Source: Paludibaculum sp.
GTDB lineage: Bacteria > Acidobacteriota > Terriglobia > Bryobacterales > Bryobacteraceae
Direction: 5' to 3'
Assembly: GCA_029973955.1 (NCBI GenBank)
Contig: JARKQJ010000135.1
Location: 1-64,000 of the forward strand
Length of the DNA: 64,000 nt
The position numbers and the translations under genes are program-made. How positions within the stretch are numbered: position 1 is the first letter of the stretch; each line of letters opens with the position of its first letter. The notes beneath the pieces are model-generated. The model did not search any database, was not told where the DNA came from, and saw nothing but the letters and a program-made list of their open reading frames with translations. This document shows, piece by piece, positions 16,963 to 25,976 of this stretch.

Positions 16963-18161
16963 GCGATTCGCTGACAGAGCGGCTGGAGGAGCTGAAGCGC
17001 CGGATGGCGCGGATCGACGCGCGCTATCAGGGCGAGCCGGCGCCGGAGACGCGGGCGCTGCCGGGGGGCCGGGAAGTGCAGACGGGGCGCGGCGCGCACT
17101 GGGAGTTTGAGGAGCTGTGGCCGGCGCACTACCGGCATGGGACGGCCGATGTGGGGGCGTTGAGCGAATTGCCGGCGGACTTGTTGCAGGCGCTGGTGAA
17201 CGAAGAGGTGACGGCGCCGGTGGGGCGGTGGGCGTTTCTGGACACGGAGACGAGCGGGCTGAGCGGCGGATCCGGAACGTTTGCGTTTCTGGTGGGGGTG
17301 GGGTGGATCTCGGAGCGGGGGTTTGAGCTGCGGCAGTTCTTCATGCGGGAGCATGGGGAGGAGCCGTCGCTGCTGGAGGCGCTGTCGGAGTGTCTGCAAG
17401 GGTTCGACCTGCTGGTGACCTACAACGGGCGGGCGTTCGATCAGCCGCTGCTGGAGACGCGGTACCGGCTGTCGAGGATTCCGGAGCCGTTTCCGCGGAT
17501 GAAGCATGTGGATCTGCTGTATTCGGCGCGGCGGCTGTGGCGGCTGGCGCTGGATTCGTGCCGGCTGCAGGAGCTGGAGCAGCGGATTCTGGGGGTGGAA
17601 CGGCACGGGGATGTGGCCGGGGGGCTGATTCCGAATTTGTATTTTCAGTATTTGAATACGCGAGATTTCCGTCCGCTGGCGCCGGTAATTACTCATAATG
17701 CGATCGATATTCTGTCGCTGGCGTGTTTGACGGCGATTGTGCCGGTGGCGTTTAGGGAGCCGGCGCGGCTTTCGGCCGGGGCGGAGATGGTGGCGCTGGC
17801 GCGGTACTTCCGGAATGAGGGGCGGTTGGAGGAGGCGGTTTCGCTGATGCGCGGGGCGCTTTCGCGGCAGTTGGATGACGCGCTGCTTTGGGAGACTTTG
17901 TGGCAGACGGCGGAGATGGAGAGGAAGCTGGGGCGGATGGGGGCGGCGGTTGCGCTTTGGAGCGAGTTGTCGACGGTGGCGAATCCGCGGCGGGGGGAGG
18001 CGTTGGAGAAATTGGGTCTGTATTATGAGCGGAATGAGAGGAATTATGGGTTGGCTTTGGAGATGACTCTCGCTGCGTTTGAGTTTGAGCCGACTGAGGT
18101 TTTGCGGAAACGGGCGGCTCGGCTGGGGAAGAAGGCGGGTGGGGGGCCTCTGCTGCTGTAG
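16959..18161 (+). CDS. YprB-like RNase H-fold protein with TPR-like C-terminus
   Basis: The 400-residue product has a DEDD-type exonuclease fold (about residues 85-260). It shows FLDTETSGLSGGSGTFAFLVG, then LLVTYNGRAFDQPLLETR and finally THNAIDILSLACL, which supply the expected acidic metal ligands. The C-terminal 130 residues form helical pairs resembling TPRs. This is the arrangement of the YprB/RNase_H_2 proteins. It overlaps the polA stop by four bases, so the two are translationally coupled. Because this PolA lacks proofreading, a role of this DEDD protein in DNA metabolism is tempting but not demonstrated. Confidence 0.85.
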   Translation: MSDSLTERLEELKRRMARIDARYQGEPAPETRALPGGREVQTGRGAHWEFEELWPAHYRHGTADVGALSELPADLLQALVNEEVTAPVGRWAFLDTETSGLSGGSGTFAFLVGVGWISERGFELRQFFMREHGEEPSLLEALSECLQGFDLLVTYNGRAFDQPLLETRYRLSRIPEPFPRMKHVDLLYSARRLWRLALDSCRLQELEQRILGVERHGDVAGGLIPNLYFQYLNTRDFRPLAPVITHNAIDILSLACLTAIVPVAFREPARLSAGAEMVALARYFRNEGRLEEAVSLMRGALSRQLDDALLWETLWQTAEMERKLGRMGAAVALWSELSTVANPRRGEALEKLGLYYERNERNYGLALEMTLAAFEFEPTEVLRKRAARLGKKAGGGPLLL

Positions 18162-18181
18162 AGGGAAGTGTTGTCCGGCGC

Positions 18182-18228
18182 TACCCCGGACTGGCGTCCG
18201 GGGGAACAGGGCTTCCCTGGTGGGGAAG
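18182..18228 (+). repeat. REP-like palindromic repeat, copy 2
   Basis: The core 18184-18203 is a perfect 8-bp inverted repeat with a TGGC loop. The flank GGGAACAGGGCTTCCCT is shared with copy 3. A second small hairpin (CTTCCC at 18212-18217 with GGGAAG at 18223-18228) follows in this copy. It lies just after the end of the YprB-like gene, and there is no run of T after the hairpin, so it is not a typical intrinsic terminator. Confidence 0.75.
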
Positions 18229-18273
18229 TTGGGAGACGGGGGGCTTGTGGCGCCGGGGGCACGGCTTTGGCCC

Positions 18274-18312
18274 GTCACCCCGGACTGGCGTCCGGGGGAA
18301 CAGGGCTTCCCT
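18274..18312 (+). repeat. REP-like palindromic repeat, copy 3
   Basis: Bases 18274-18301 are identical to the reverse complement of 171-198. The following bases to 18312 match copy 2. Copies 2 and 3 are direct repeats 94 bp apart. The 182-bp gap 18162-18344 that holds them contains nothing else I can recognise. Confidence 0.78.
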
Positions 18313-18344
18313 TTCGGCGCTGCACCTTGCTGGCTTGCGGGGGG

Positions 18345-19289
18345 CTAGCGGGGGCGGATGGCGGCGGAGAAATTGGGGCTTTGGTCGGCGGCTCGGGCGA
18401 TTTGGTTGATGTGGGCGCGGGCCTTTAGTTCGGGGAAGGGGAGGCTGCCGGCGATGCGGCCGCGCTCGTAAAGCAACTCGTCCAGCTTGCCGTTGGCTAG
18501 GATGCGCCAGTCCCAGGGGGAGGTTCGGCCGAGGGAGGCGTCGGCGAGGGTGCGGATCTCGGTGGTGCAGTTGGTGGTGAGGGCGTTGTACCACTCGGGC
18601 TGGCGGTGCATGGCGTTCATGCGGTCGAGATAGGAAAGGAAGGCGGACCGGGCCTGTTCGGGGGTGAGGTTGAGGTGGTAGAGATAGACTTCTTCGCCCT
18701 GGCGGTAGTTGGTGCGGAGGCGGATGACGTCGCGCTCGTCGGCGGCGAGGACCATGAGTTCAAACTGGCGGAAGAAGCCGCGGACGGCGGAGTAGCCTTC
18801 TCCGACCTCCTTGCGGACTTCGATGGAGAGGGCGAGGTATCGGCCGTCGCCGTAATGGAAGCTGACGATGGGGTGGGCGATGTAGGGGGAGCCCCACCAG
18901 GTGATGGCGATGTCGGCGCCGTGGATGGTGTCGAGGTCGATCTGGCGGGTCTCCCAGCGGACGTCGTAGTCGGTTTCGGAGCGATAGTCGGCGTTGCGGA
19001 CGTTGTGGATGGTGACGATGTTGCCGGTGCGTTCGGCGAAGGCGGTGCGGGCGACGTCGGGCTGCCAGTTGCGCTGGTTGGAGGGTTTCAGGTTGATCCA
19101 CCAGAGGAGGACCAAGAGGAAGGCGGCGAAGCCGGCGGCGAGGGCGCGGGGGTAGGGCCGGAGGCGCCAGAAGAGAAAGACGAGGAGAAGAAGGTAGGCG
19201 GCGGAGGCGGAAGGGTGGAGATCGATGGCGAGGGCGGCGGCGGCCCAGAGGGTGAGTGCGGCGAGGAGGATGCCGACAAGAACTAGCAT
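18345..19289 (-). CDS. Lnb N-terminal-domain (DUF4105) membrane protein
   Basis: The 314-residue product begins with three closely spaced hydrophobic helices (about 1-70). A periplasmic domain follows, with TWWGSPYIAHPIVSFHYGDG, ADERDVIRLRTNYRQGEEVYLYHL and the conserved YNALTTNCTTEIRTLAD motif, whose cysteine is characteristic of the DUF4105/Lnb N-terminal domain. In one studied case (Lnb) the domain belongs to a lacto-N-biosidase, and in most bacteria its role is undefined. I chose ATG 19289 (MLVLVGILLAA). The longer frame upstream adds charged residues before the first helix. Confidence 0.8.
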   Translation of the reverse strand: MLVLVGILLAALTLWAAAALAIDLHPSASAAYLLLLVFLFWRLRPYPRALAAGFAAFLLVLLWWINLKPSNQRNWQPDVARTAFAERTGNIVTIHNVRNADYRSETDYDVRWETRQIDLDTIHGADIAITWWGSPYIAHPIVSFHYGDGRYLALSIEVRKEVGEGYSAVRGFFRQFELMVLAADERDVIRLRTNYRQGEEVYLYHLNLTPEQARSAFLSYLDRMNAMHRQPEWYNALTTNCTTEIRTLADASLGRTSPWDWRILANGKLDELLYERGRIAGSLPFPELKARAHINQIARAADQSPNFSAAIRPR

Positions 19290-19311
19290 CGTAGTTCGGC
19301 CAGTATACAGC

Positions 19312-20268
19312 TTAGTGCTGGTGTGCGGGCGGCTTGCCTTTTTCGAGAGTGTCGACATGGGCGGCGCTGAGGAAGAACTGGAGGCGGGTGGCCCAGGCGG
19401 GGTCGAGCTGGGCGAGCTTCCGGCACTGCTCCTGGGCGCCGTCCGTATCGCCGTTCATGAGGAGGGAGAAGCCGAGGTAGTAGCGGGCGGGGGCGAAGGT
19501 GGGGTCGAGTTCCACGGCCTTGCGGTAGCCGGCGGTTTTGGCCTTGCCGTGGCCGAGCTTGCCTTCAGCGAAGGCGAGGTGGTACCAGGCGCGGGCGAAG
19601 GTGGGGGAGGATTCGACGGTCTTGCGGAGGTAGAAGGCGGCGCCGTCGAAGTCTTCGGCCCAGATGTGGCCGAGGCCGCGCTGGTAGTCTTCGCCGCGGG
19701 AGGGATCGAGCGAGTTGTTCCAGTCGCGGAGGGAGACGCGGATGGTGCGATTGACGGATTCGAGGCGGGCGAGTGGGATGGCGAAGGCGAGGGGCTGGCC
19801 GTCGATGGTTTTGACGGCGTGCCAGCCGGCGAGGAGGCCGTGTTCGTCGTAGAGGGGGGAGTTGGCGTTGTCTTTGGAGGCGCCGCAATCGAGGCGGGAG
19901 ATGAAGCCGTAGCCGCCGGCCTCCCTGGTGTAGCGGACGGTGGCGTCGTGGGTGGCGGTGCGGACGGACTTGCCGAGGGCGGAAGCGGCGTCGGGGCCTT
20001 TGGGGGCCTGGGCACCGATGTAGATTTCGAGGACTCCGGAGTCGGCGTCCTCGCCGGTGATCCAGAGGAGGGGGTGAAGCTGGCCGTTGTCGTCGAGCAG
20101 GGAGGCGGAAGCGGCGCCGGCGAGGGCGTCGCGGGCGACGTAGGCGATTCCGCCGGGGCGGACGACAGCCCGGGCCTGATGGAGCAGGCGGCCGCCGGCG
20201 TCGTAGGTCAGCAACGCAGGCTCGGCGTGCAGCGCCAAGGAGAGACAGAGAAATAGCGCTGGTTTCAT
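19312..20268 (-). CDS. Exported TPR protein with a degenerate trypsin-like domain
   Basis: The 318-residue product has a signal peptide (about 1-16, MKPALFLCLSLALHAEPALL) and two or three TPRs at the C-terminus (about 220-300). The middle resembles an HtrA/trypsin-like fold: YVARDALAGAASASLLDDNGQ, then EDADSGVLEIYIG, then NANSPLYDEHGLLAGW. Aligned by eye, the histidine position holds Asp 47, the aspartate is kept (Asp 76) and the serine position is Ala 135, so it should not be a protease. A start 7 codons upstream (20289) is possible; neither has a good ribosome binding site. It is divergent from ileS. Confidence 0.7.
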   Translation of the reverse strand: MKPALFLCLSLALHAEPALLTYDAGGRLLHQARAVVRPGGIAYVARDALAGAASASLLDDNGQLHPLLWITGEDADSGVLEIYIGAQAPKGPDAASALGKSVRTATHDATVRYTREAGGYGFISRLDCGASKDNANSPLYDEHGLLAGWHAVKTIDGQPLAFAIPLARLESVNRTIRVSLRDWNNSLDPSRGEDYQRGLGHIWAEDFDGAAFYLRKTVESSPTFARAWYHLAFAEGKLGHGKAKTAGYRKAVELDPTFAPARYYLGFSLLMNGDTDGAQEQCRKLAQLDPAWATRLQFFLSAAHVDTLEKGKPPAHQH

Positions 20269-20365
20269 CTGGCTATGGGACGCGGCCATTCCACAGGCCG
20301 TTGCACCCATTTTGTACCATAGAAGTTTCACCCCTACGGACACCCCTGGGCACTGGAAAATAGAA

Positions 20366-23182
20366 ATGGAAAACGGAAGTCTCGATTTGAAGAAGACCGT
20401 CAATCTGCCCGCGACGGGGTTCGGCATGAAGGCCAACCTGGCCACGACCGAACCGAAGATGCTGGCGCACTGGAACGAAAGCGGGTTGTACCAGCAGATT
20501 CGGGCGTCGCGCGCGGGCCGGCCGATGTACGTGCTGCACGACGGGCCGCCGTATGCGAACGGAAACATCCACCTGGGCCATGCGTTCAACAAGATCCTGA
20601 AGGACTTCATCATCAAGTGGAAGACGATGGCGGGCTACGACTCGCCATACGTGCCGGGCTGGGACTGCCACGGGCTGCCGATCGAGATCAAGGTGGACGG
20701 GCAGTTGGGCCCGAAGAAGGCGAAGATGACGACGGCGCAGGTGCGCGCCGAGTGCCGGAAGTACGCGGAGAAGTACGTCAGGCTGCAGAGCGAATCGTTC
20801 CAGCGGCTGGGCGTGCTGGGGCGGTGGGAAGATCCGTACCTGACGATGAGCGCCGAGTATGAGGCGGTGATCGCGGGCGCGTTTGTGGATTTTCTGGAGA
20901 AGGGCTCGGTCTACAAGGGCCTCAAACCCGTGAACTGGTGCATCAGTTGCAGGACGGCGCTGGCGGAGGCGGAAGTGGAGTATGAAAACCACTCGAGCCC
21001 GTCGATCTGGGTGCGGTTCAAGCTGATGTCGGAAGCGGCGGCGGTGGACGAAGCGCTACGCGGGCGGAACGTCTACGGGCTGATCTGGACGACGACGCCG
21101 TGGACGATTCCGGCCAACGTGGGGATTGCGTACCATCCGACGTTCGAGTATTCGGCGGTGGAAGTGGGGGATGCGGTGTACATCGTGGCCAGCGGGCTGC
21201 TGGAGGCGACGGCGCAGAACTGCGGCTGGACGGACGCGAAGGTGATTGCGACGTTCGCGGGCGCGCGGCTGGAAGGGGCGGTGTTCCGGCATCCGTTCCT
21301 GGAGCGCGATTCGCTGGGCGTGCTGGCGGACTACGTGACGCTGGAGCAGGGCACGGGCGCGGTACACACGGCGCCGGGCCACGGCGCGGAAGATTACATC
21401 ACGGGCCAGAAGTACGGGCTGCCGACGTTCTGCCCGGTGGATGCGCACGGGCGGTTCTACCACGCGGAAGGCGCGGCGGGGCGGCTGCCGGAAGCGATCA
21501 TCGGCATCAGCATCTGGGAAGCGAACCCGGTGGTGAGCGGGATTCTGAAAGAGGCCGGGGCACTGCTGGGCGAGAAGAAGCTGGACCACAGCTATCCGCA
21601 CTGCTGGCGGTGCCATAAGGCGACGATCTTCCGGGCGACGGAGCAGTGGTTCATCGGGATGGACCGCAACGACCTGCGGGCGAAGGCGCTGGAAGCGATC
21701 AAGAAAGTGAAGTGGCATCCGGAGTGGGGTGATGAGCGGATGTCGAACATGATCGCCACGCGGCCGGACTGGTGCATCTCGCGGCAGAGGGTGTGGGGCG
21801 TGCCGATCACGGTGTTCTACTGCGACAGTTGCGGAGAGTGCATCACGGACCGGAAGCATCTGGACCCGGTGGTGGCGCAGTTCCGCGAGCACACGGCGGA
21901 TGTCTGGTATGAGAAGACGGCGGCCGAGCTGTTGGGGCCGGGGGTGAAGTGCGCCAAGTGCGGCGGCGAGGAGTTCCGCAAAGAGAACGACATTTTGGAT
22001 GTGTGGTTCGATTCGGGCTCATCGCACCTGGCAGTGCTGCACGACAGGAACGGGCTGCCGTGGCCTTCGGACATGTATCTGGAAGGCGGCGACCAGTACC
22101 GCGGGTGGTTCCACAGCTCGCTGCTGGTGGGCGTTGGGCTGCGCGGAGAAGCGCCGTACCGGGAGTGCGCGACGAACGGCTGGGCGCTGGACGGCGAGGG
22201 CCGGGCGATGTCGAAGTCGCTGGGCAATGTGATCGCGCCGGAAGAGGTGATCAAGAAGTACGGCGCGGACGTGCTGCGGCTGTGGGTTTCGTCGGTGGCG
22301 TTCCAGGAGGACGTGCGGCTATCGGACGTGATCCTGGCGCGGCTGACCGAGGCGTACCGCAAGCTGCGGAACACGTTCCGGTACGCGCTGGGCAATCTGC
22401 ACGACTTCGATCCGCAGACGGATGCGTTGCCGGGCGGTGAACTGCTGGAGATCGACCAGTGGATTCTGTACCGCGCGGCGGCGCTGGTGGAGAGCTGCCG
22501 GACGAACTACGAAGAGCTGGCGTTCCACCGCGTGTACCAGGCGGTGTATAACTTCGCGACGACGGATTTGAGCGCGGTGTATTTCGATGTATTGAAAGAC
22601 CGGCTGTACACGTCGGCGCCGAAGTCGAAGGCGCGGCGGAGCGCGCAGACGGCGCTGTACCGGATCAACCACGCGCTGCTGAGGCTGGTGGCGCCGATTC
22701 TGGCGTTCACGGCGGAAGAGGCGTGGAGCCACATGAAGCGGCGGGACGGGGAACCGGAGAGCGTGCACGTGGCGCTGGCTCCGGCGGCGGCGGAACTGAC
22801 CGAGGGGCTGGCGGCGGATCATGCGGCGCTGAGCGAGAACTGGGACAAGCTGATGGGCGTGCGCGATACGGTGCTGAAGAGCCTGGAGAGCGCGCGGAAC
22901 GAGAAGCTGATCGGCGCGCCGTTGGAAGCGAAGGTGGTGCTGACGGCCGGGGCGGATCTCCATCCGCTGCTGGCGCAGTACCAGGCGGAGCTGCCGGGGT
23001 TGTTCATCACGTCGCAGGTGGAGCTGAAGCAGGGCGAGGCTCTGGGCGCGGCGATCGAACGGGCGGGCGGAGAGAAGTGCGACCGGTGCTGGAAGTTCAC
23101 GTTCGACAGGGGCGCGGACGCGTCGCTGCCGGCGGTGTGCGCGGCGTGCGCGGCGGCGGTGCGCGAGATCGTGGGGAGCTAA
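20366..23182 (+). CDS. ileS: Isoleucyl-tRNA synthetase
   Basis: The 938-residue product charges tRNA-Ile. It has the class I HIGH motif as PYANGNIHLGHA (HLGH at 69-72), the editing (CP1) insert, the KMSKS loop as AMSKSLGN (about 614-621) and the C-terminal zinc finger CDRCWKF with CAAC (about 904-927). Length and zinc finger fit the bacterial type. I chose ATG 20366 rather than the TTG at 20312 because MENGSLDLKKTVNLP is the family N-terminus. lspA starts 4 bp after the stop, the common ileS-lspA operon. Confidence 0.97.
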   Translation: MENGSLDLKKTVNLPATGFGMKANLATTEPKMLAHWNESGLYQQIRASRAGRPMYVLHDGPPYANGNIHLGHAFNKILKDFIIKWKTMAGYDSPYVPGWDCHGLPIEIKVDGQLGPKKAKMTTAQVRAECRKYAEKYVRLQSESFQRLGVLGRWEDPYLTMSAEYEAVIAGAFVDFLEKGSVYKGLKPVNWCISCRTALAEAEVEYENHSSPSIWVRFKLMSEAAAVDEALRGRNVYGLIWTTTPWTIPANVGIAYHPTFEYSAVEVGDAVYIVASGLLEATAQNCGWTDAKVIATFAGARLEGAVFRHPFLERDSLGVLADYVTLEQGTGAVHTAPGHGAEDYITGQKYGLPTFCPVDAHGRFYHAEGAAGRLPEAIIGISIWEANPVVSGILKEAGALLGEKKLDHSYPHCWRCHKATIFRATEQWFIGMDRNDLRAKALEAIKKVKWHPEWGDERMSNMIATRPDWCISRQRVWGVPITVFYCDSCGECITDRKHLDPVVAQFREHTADVWYEKTAAELLGPGVKCAKCGGEEFRKENDILDVWFDSGSSHLAVLHDRNGLPWPSDMYLEGGDQYRGWFHSSLLVGVGLRGEAPYRECATNGWALDGEGRAMSKSLGNVIAPEEVIKKYGADVLRLWVSSVAFQEDVRLSDVILARLTEAYRKLRNTFRYALGNLHDFDPQTDALPGGELLEIDQWILYRAAALVESCRTNYEELAFHRVYQAVYNFATTDLSAVYFDVLKDRLYTSAPKSKARRSAQTALYRINHALLRLVAPILAFTAEEAWSHMKRRDGEPESVHVALAPAAAELTEGLAADHAALSENWDKLMGVRDTVLKSLESARNEKLIGAPLEAKVVLTAGADLHPLLAQYQAELPGLFITSQVELKQGEALGAAIERAGGEKCDRCWKFTFDRGADASLPAVCAACAAAVREIVGS

Positions 23183-23186
23183 GGGC

Positions 23187-23669
23187 GTGGTGCGGCGCTG
23201 GCCGTTTGCGCTGGCGGTGGCGGTCCTGGCGGTGGACCGCCTGACGAAGCATGTGATCGAGACGCAGGTGCGCGACTGGGACATCATCCGGGTGATTCCG
23301 GGGCTGTTCCAGATCGTGCACGCGCGCAACACGGGCGTGGCGTTCAGCTTCTTTTCCGAGCAGGGCGCGGGCGGCGGGCGGCTGATTCTGGTGGTGTTCG
23401 CGGTGGCGGTGATCGGGCTGGTGGCGAACCTGCTGTGGGGGGCGTGCCGGAACGCGAAGGAGCACTGGACGCTGGCGGCGGCGCTGGCGCTGGTGATGGG
23501 CGGGGCGGCGGGGAACCTCTATGACAGAGTGGTGTTCGGCAGCGTGACCGATTTTCTGGACTTCTACTGGGGCGCGCACCACTTCCCGGTGTTCAACGTG
23601 GCGGACACGGCGATTTCGGTGGGCGCGGGTCTGCTGCTGGTGAATCTGTGGCTGGTGCGGCAGCGGTGA
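23187..23669 (+). CDS. lspA: Lipoprotein signal peptidase (signal peptidase II)
   Basis: The 160-residue inner-membrane aspartic protease removes signal peptides from diacylglyceryl-modified prolipoproteins. It has four hydrophobic segments, the HARNTGVAFSFF motif, and the two catalytic aspartates in GNLYDRV (Asp 113) and FNVADTAI (Asp 140). The start is the GTG at 23187, four bases after the ileS stop, so it probably depends on ileS transcription. Downstream it converges with the isomerase-like gene with no spare bases. Confidence 0.95.
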   Translation: MVRRWPFALAVAVLAVDRLTKHVIETQVRDWDIIRVIPGLFQIVHARNTGVAFSFFSEQGAGGGRLILVVFAVAVIGLVANLLWGACRNAKEHWTLAAALALVMGGAAGNLYDRVVFGSVTDFLDFYWGAHHFPVFNVADTAISVGAGLLLVNLWLVRQR

Positions 23670-24506
23670 TCAGACGCGGCAGAGATCCACGGCCTGTTTG
23701 AGGCTGACGAGGGGTTCGCGCTTGGGGATGAACTCGTGGGCCATGAAGCCGGTGAAGCCGGTGTCGGCGATGGCGCGGACGATGGCGGGGTAGTAGAGCT
23801 CCTGGGTTTCGTCGATTTCATTGCGGCCGGGGTTGCCGCCGGTGTGATAGTGGCCGATCCAGGGGTGGTATTCGCGGATGGTGCGGATGACGTCGCCCTC
23901 CATGATCTGCATGTGGTAGATGTCGTAGAGCAATTTGATCATGGGGCTGTTGACGGCCTTCATCACCTGGACGCCCCAGGGGGTGCGGTCGCACATATAG
24001 TCCTTGTGATTGACCTTGGAGTTGAGCAGCTCCATGACGACGAGGACGCCTGCATCTTCGGCGTATTTCCTGATGCGATTGAGGCCGATGATGCAGTTTT
24101 CGGCGCCTTCCTGATCGCTCATGCCCTTGCGGTTGCCGGAGAAGACGATGATGGAGTGGGCCTTGGCGGCGGCCGCCTCGGCGACCATGGTTTTGAATTT
24201 CTCTTCGATGGCGGCGTGGTTTTCCTTGCGGTTGAGGCCATCGGGGATGGTGGTGGGACCGGGGACGATGGTGAGGGTGAGGCCGGCGGCTTTGACGGCA
24301 TCCCATTCGTTGCGGGCGACGAGGTCCATGGCCTGGATGCCCATGGCGGCGGAGGCGCGGGCGAGTTCGTCGATGGGGGTTTTGGAATAGCACCAGCGGC
24401 AGACGGACTGGCGGACGCGGCCGGCGGCTGGGGTAGGGGACTGGGCGGCGGCGTTGAGGGCGGAGATGCCGAGGCCGGCGGCGGGCAGGAAGCTGCGGCG
24501 GTTCAT
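23670..24506 (-). CDS. Exported hydroxypyruvate isomerase-like TIM-barrel protein
   Basis: The 278-residue product starts MNRRSFLPAAGLGISAL, a short twin-arginine leader. An AP-endonuclease-2/xylose-isomerase-like TIM barrel follows: MGIQAMDLVARNEW, VVMELLNSKVNHKDYMCD, LLYDIYHMQIMEGD and GHYHTGG. Glu, Asp, His and Glu positions of the metal site (MELLN, YDIYH, GHYHTGG, HEF) are present. The closest named family is Hyi, but many Acidobacteria carry exported relatives with unknown sugar substrates. Start chosen at 24506 for the leader. Confidence 0.82.
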   Translation of the reverse strand: MNRRSFLPAAGLGISALNAAAQSPTPAAGRVRQSVCRWCYSKTPIDELARASAAMGIQAMDLVARNEWDAVKAAGLTLTIVPGPTTIPDGLNRKENHAAIEEKFKTMVAEAAAAKAHSIIVFSGNRKGMSDQEGAENCIIGLNRIRKYAEDAGVLVVMELLNSKVNHKDYMCDRTPWGVQVMKAVNSPMIKLLYDIYHMQIMEGDVIRTIREYHPWIGHYHTGGNPGRNEIDETQELYYPAIVRAIADTGFTGFMAHEFIPKREPLVSLKQAVDLCRV

Positions 24507-24579
24507 GGTGTACAGGGTATCAGAGAGCGGAATCGTACAGAGCGCGGCGCCGGGGCGGCGCGGATTACCATGAAGGCAT

Positions 24580-25482
24580 ATGAGCTTTTTCGTGGGCATT
24601 CCGGCGGTGGACCAGTTCAACGAATGGATGGTCCGCGGGCTGCACGCGACGATCTACCTGGCGGGCGCGGGGCTACTGACGTTCGCGCTGTCGAAGCTGT
24701 TCCGGCGGATCAGCCGGTTTTCGGCGGAGATCATCCGCGAGCGGGGCGGCGTGCCGGACGCGGAGCTGGAGAAGCAGACGACGACGATCGCCGACATCGC
24801 GCGGCGGGTGCTGTTCATGCTGATCTGGCTGATGGCGGCGGTGCTGGCGATGAAGGAGTTCCAACTGGATGTGGGTCCGCTGCTGGCCGGCGCGGGCGTG
24901 GCGGGACTGGCGATCGGCTTCGCGGCGCAGAGCATCTTGAAGGATTGGATCAACGGCTTTTTCCTGCTGGCGGAAGGGCAGGTGCGGATCAGCGACGTGA
25001 TCAAGATCGGCGACATTTCAGGCGTGGTGGAGCACCTGAGCCTGCGGACGACGGTGCTGCGGAGCTACGACGGCAATGTGCACGTCTTTTCGAACGGCAC
25101 GATTCAGAACTTCACGAACATGACGCTGGGCTACTCCTTCGTGGTGGTGGACCTGGCGGTGGAATTCGAGGAAGATCCGCAGCGGCTGCTGGCGATTCTG
25201 AGGGAGTGTGCGATGGAGATGAGGGCCGAGGCGGAGTGGGCGGGCCGGATTCTGGCGGAGCTGGAAGTGGCAGGGGTGGATAAGTTCACCGAACAGGGGA
25301 TTGCAGTGAAGGCGCGGATGAAGGTGAAGGCGGGCGAGCAGTGGGCGGTGGGCCGGGAGTTGAACCGGCGGGTGCTGGGTCTGTGCGCGGAGCGCGGTGT
25401 GACGATCGCCACGGCGCAGCGGCAGGTGCAGGTTTCCGAGAAAGGAGCGCAGAATGGTACCGATCCGGGAAGCAAATCTTAG
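24580..25482 (+). CDS. MscS-family mechanosensitive ion channel
   Basis: The 300-residue product has hydrophobic segments at about 20-40, 70-90 and 95-120, the last being the pore-lining helix (AGAGVAGLAIGFAAQSILKDW). The MscS beta domain follows, with FLLAEGQVRISDVIKIGDISG and the motif HVFSNGTIQNFTNM, then a cytoplasmic alpha/beta domain. It would release solutes on hypo-osmotic shock. It is divergent from the isomerase gene. The next gene starts 29 bases before this one stops, so the pair are probably coupled. Confidence 0.92.
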   Translation: MSFFVGIPAVDQFNEWMVRGLHATIYLAGAGLLTFALSKLFRRISRFSAEIIRERGGVPDAELEKQTTTIADIARRVLFMLIWLMAAVLAMKEFQLDVGPLLAGAGVAGLAIGFAAQSILKDWINGFFLLAEGQVRISDVIKIGDISGVVEHLSLRTTVLRSYDGNVHVFSNGTIQNFTNMTLGYSFVVVDLAVEFEEDPQRLLAILRECAMEMRAEAEWAGRILAELEVAGVDKFTEQGIAVKARMKVKAGEQWAVGRELNRRVLGLCAERGVTIATAQRQVQVSEKGAQNGTDPGSKS

Positions 25483-25975
25483 CGGGCTGGAGTGGCGGCA
25501 AACGAGCGCGTTTCAGCGCCACTACGAGCTGAAGAGCGGCGACTCCGTGCTGGCCGAGCTGACGTTTCTGAAGACCTTTGGGACGCTGGCGCGGATGGCG
25601 ACGCTGAGCGGCAACTGGACGTTCAAGCGGACGGGTTATCTTTCGCCCGTGGTGACGGCGCGAGTTGAGAACGGCGAGGCGGAGCTGGCGACGTACCACC
25701 CGCATTTCATGGGACGGAAGGGAGCGCTGACGCTGGCGGGCGGCGAGGGGCTGAGCTTCGGCGCGGCGAACTTCTGGGCCAGCGAGTGGGTGTTGAGCGA
25801 CGGAGAAGGCCGGGCGCTGCTGCGGATGCACAACCGGGGGGTGCTGCATCATGGAGCGGTGCTGGAGTTCACGCCGGAGGGCCGGCAGAGGCAGGACGCG
25901 GCGATGCTGGCGGGGCTTTGCTGGTATGTGATCGTACTGCACATCGAGGATTCGACAGTGGCGGCGAGCGTTTAG
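25454..25975 (+). CDS. Protein of unknown function overlapping the MscS gene
   Basis: The 173-residue product has no leader or membrane segment and consists largely of predicted beta strands (FKRTGYLSPVVTARVENGEA, ANFWASEWVLSDGEGRALLR) ending in a hydrophobic helix (AMLAGLCWYVIVLHI). The layout recalls the LURP-one/tubby-like scaffold, but I cannot confirm a family. It overlaps the MscS coding region by 29 bases in a different frame and lies one base before the next start, so it sits inside a likely three-gene unit. Confidence 0.7.
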   Translation: MVPIREANLSGLEWRQTSAFQRHYELKSGDSVLAELTFLKTFGTLARMATLSGNWTFKRTGYLSPVVTARVENGEAELATYHPHFMGRKGALTLAGGEGLSFGAANFWASEWVLSDGEGRALLRMHNRGVLHHGAVLEFTPEGRQRQDAAMLAGLCWYVIVLHIEDSTVAASV

Positions 25976-25976
25976 C

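Noticed and set aside
16614..18278. A 550-codon minus-strand frame opposite the YprB-like gene and polA end
   Set aside because: Same composition artefact. The plus-strand genes have clear motifs and coupled starts.
18162..18344. Intrinsic terminator after the YprB-like gene
   Set aside because: The hairpins are perfect, but no T run follows and copies recur elsewhere in the window, so they are treated as repeats.
18079..18348. A plus-strand frame running through the REP-like repeats
   Set aside because: It starts inside the YprB-like gene in another frame and consists mostly of repeat sequence.
20312..20365. An upstream TTG start for ileS
   Set aside because: It adds residues not seen at the N-terminus of the family, whereas MENGSLDLKKTVNLP fits.
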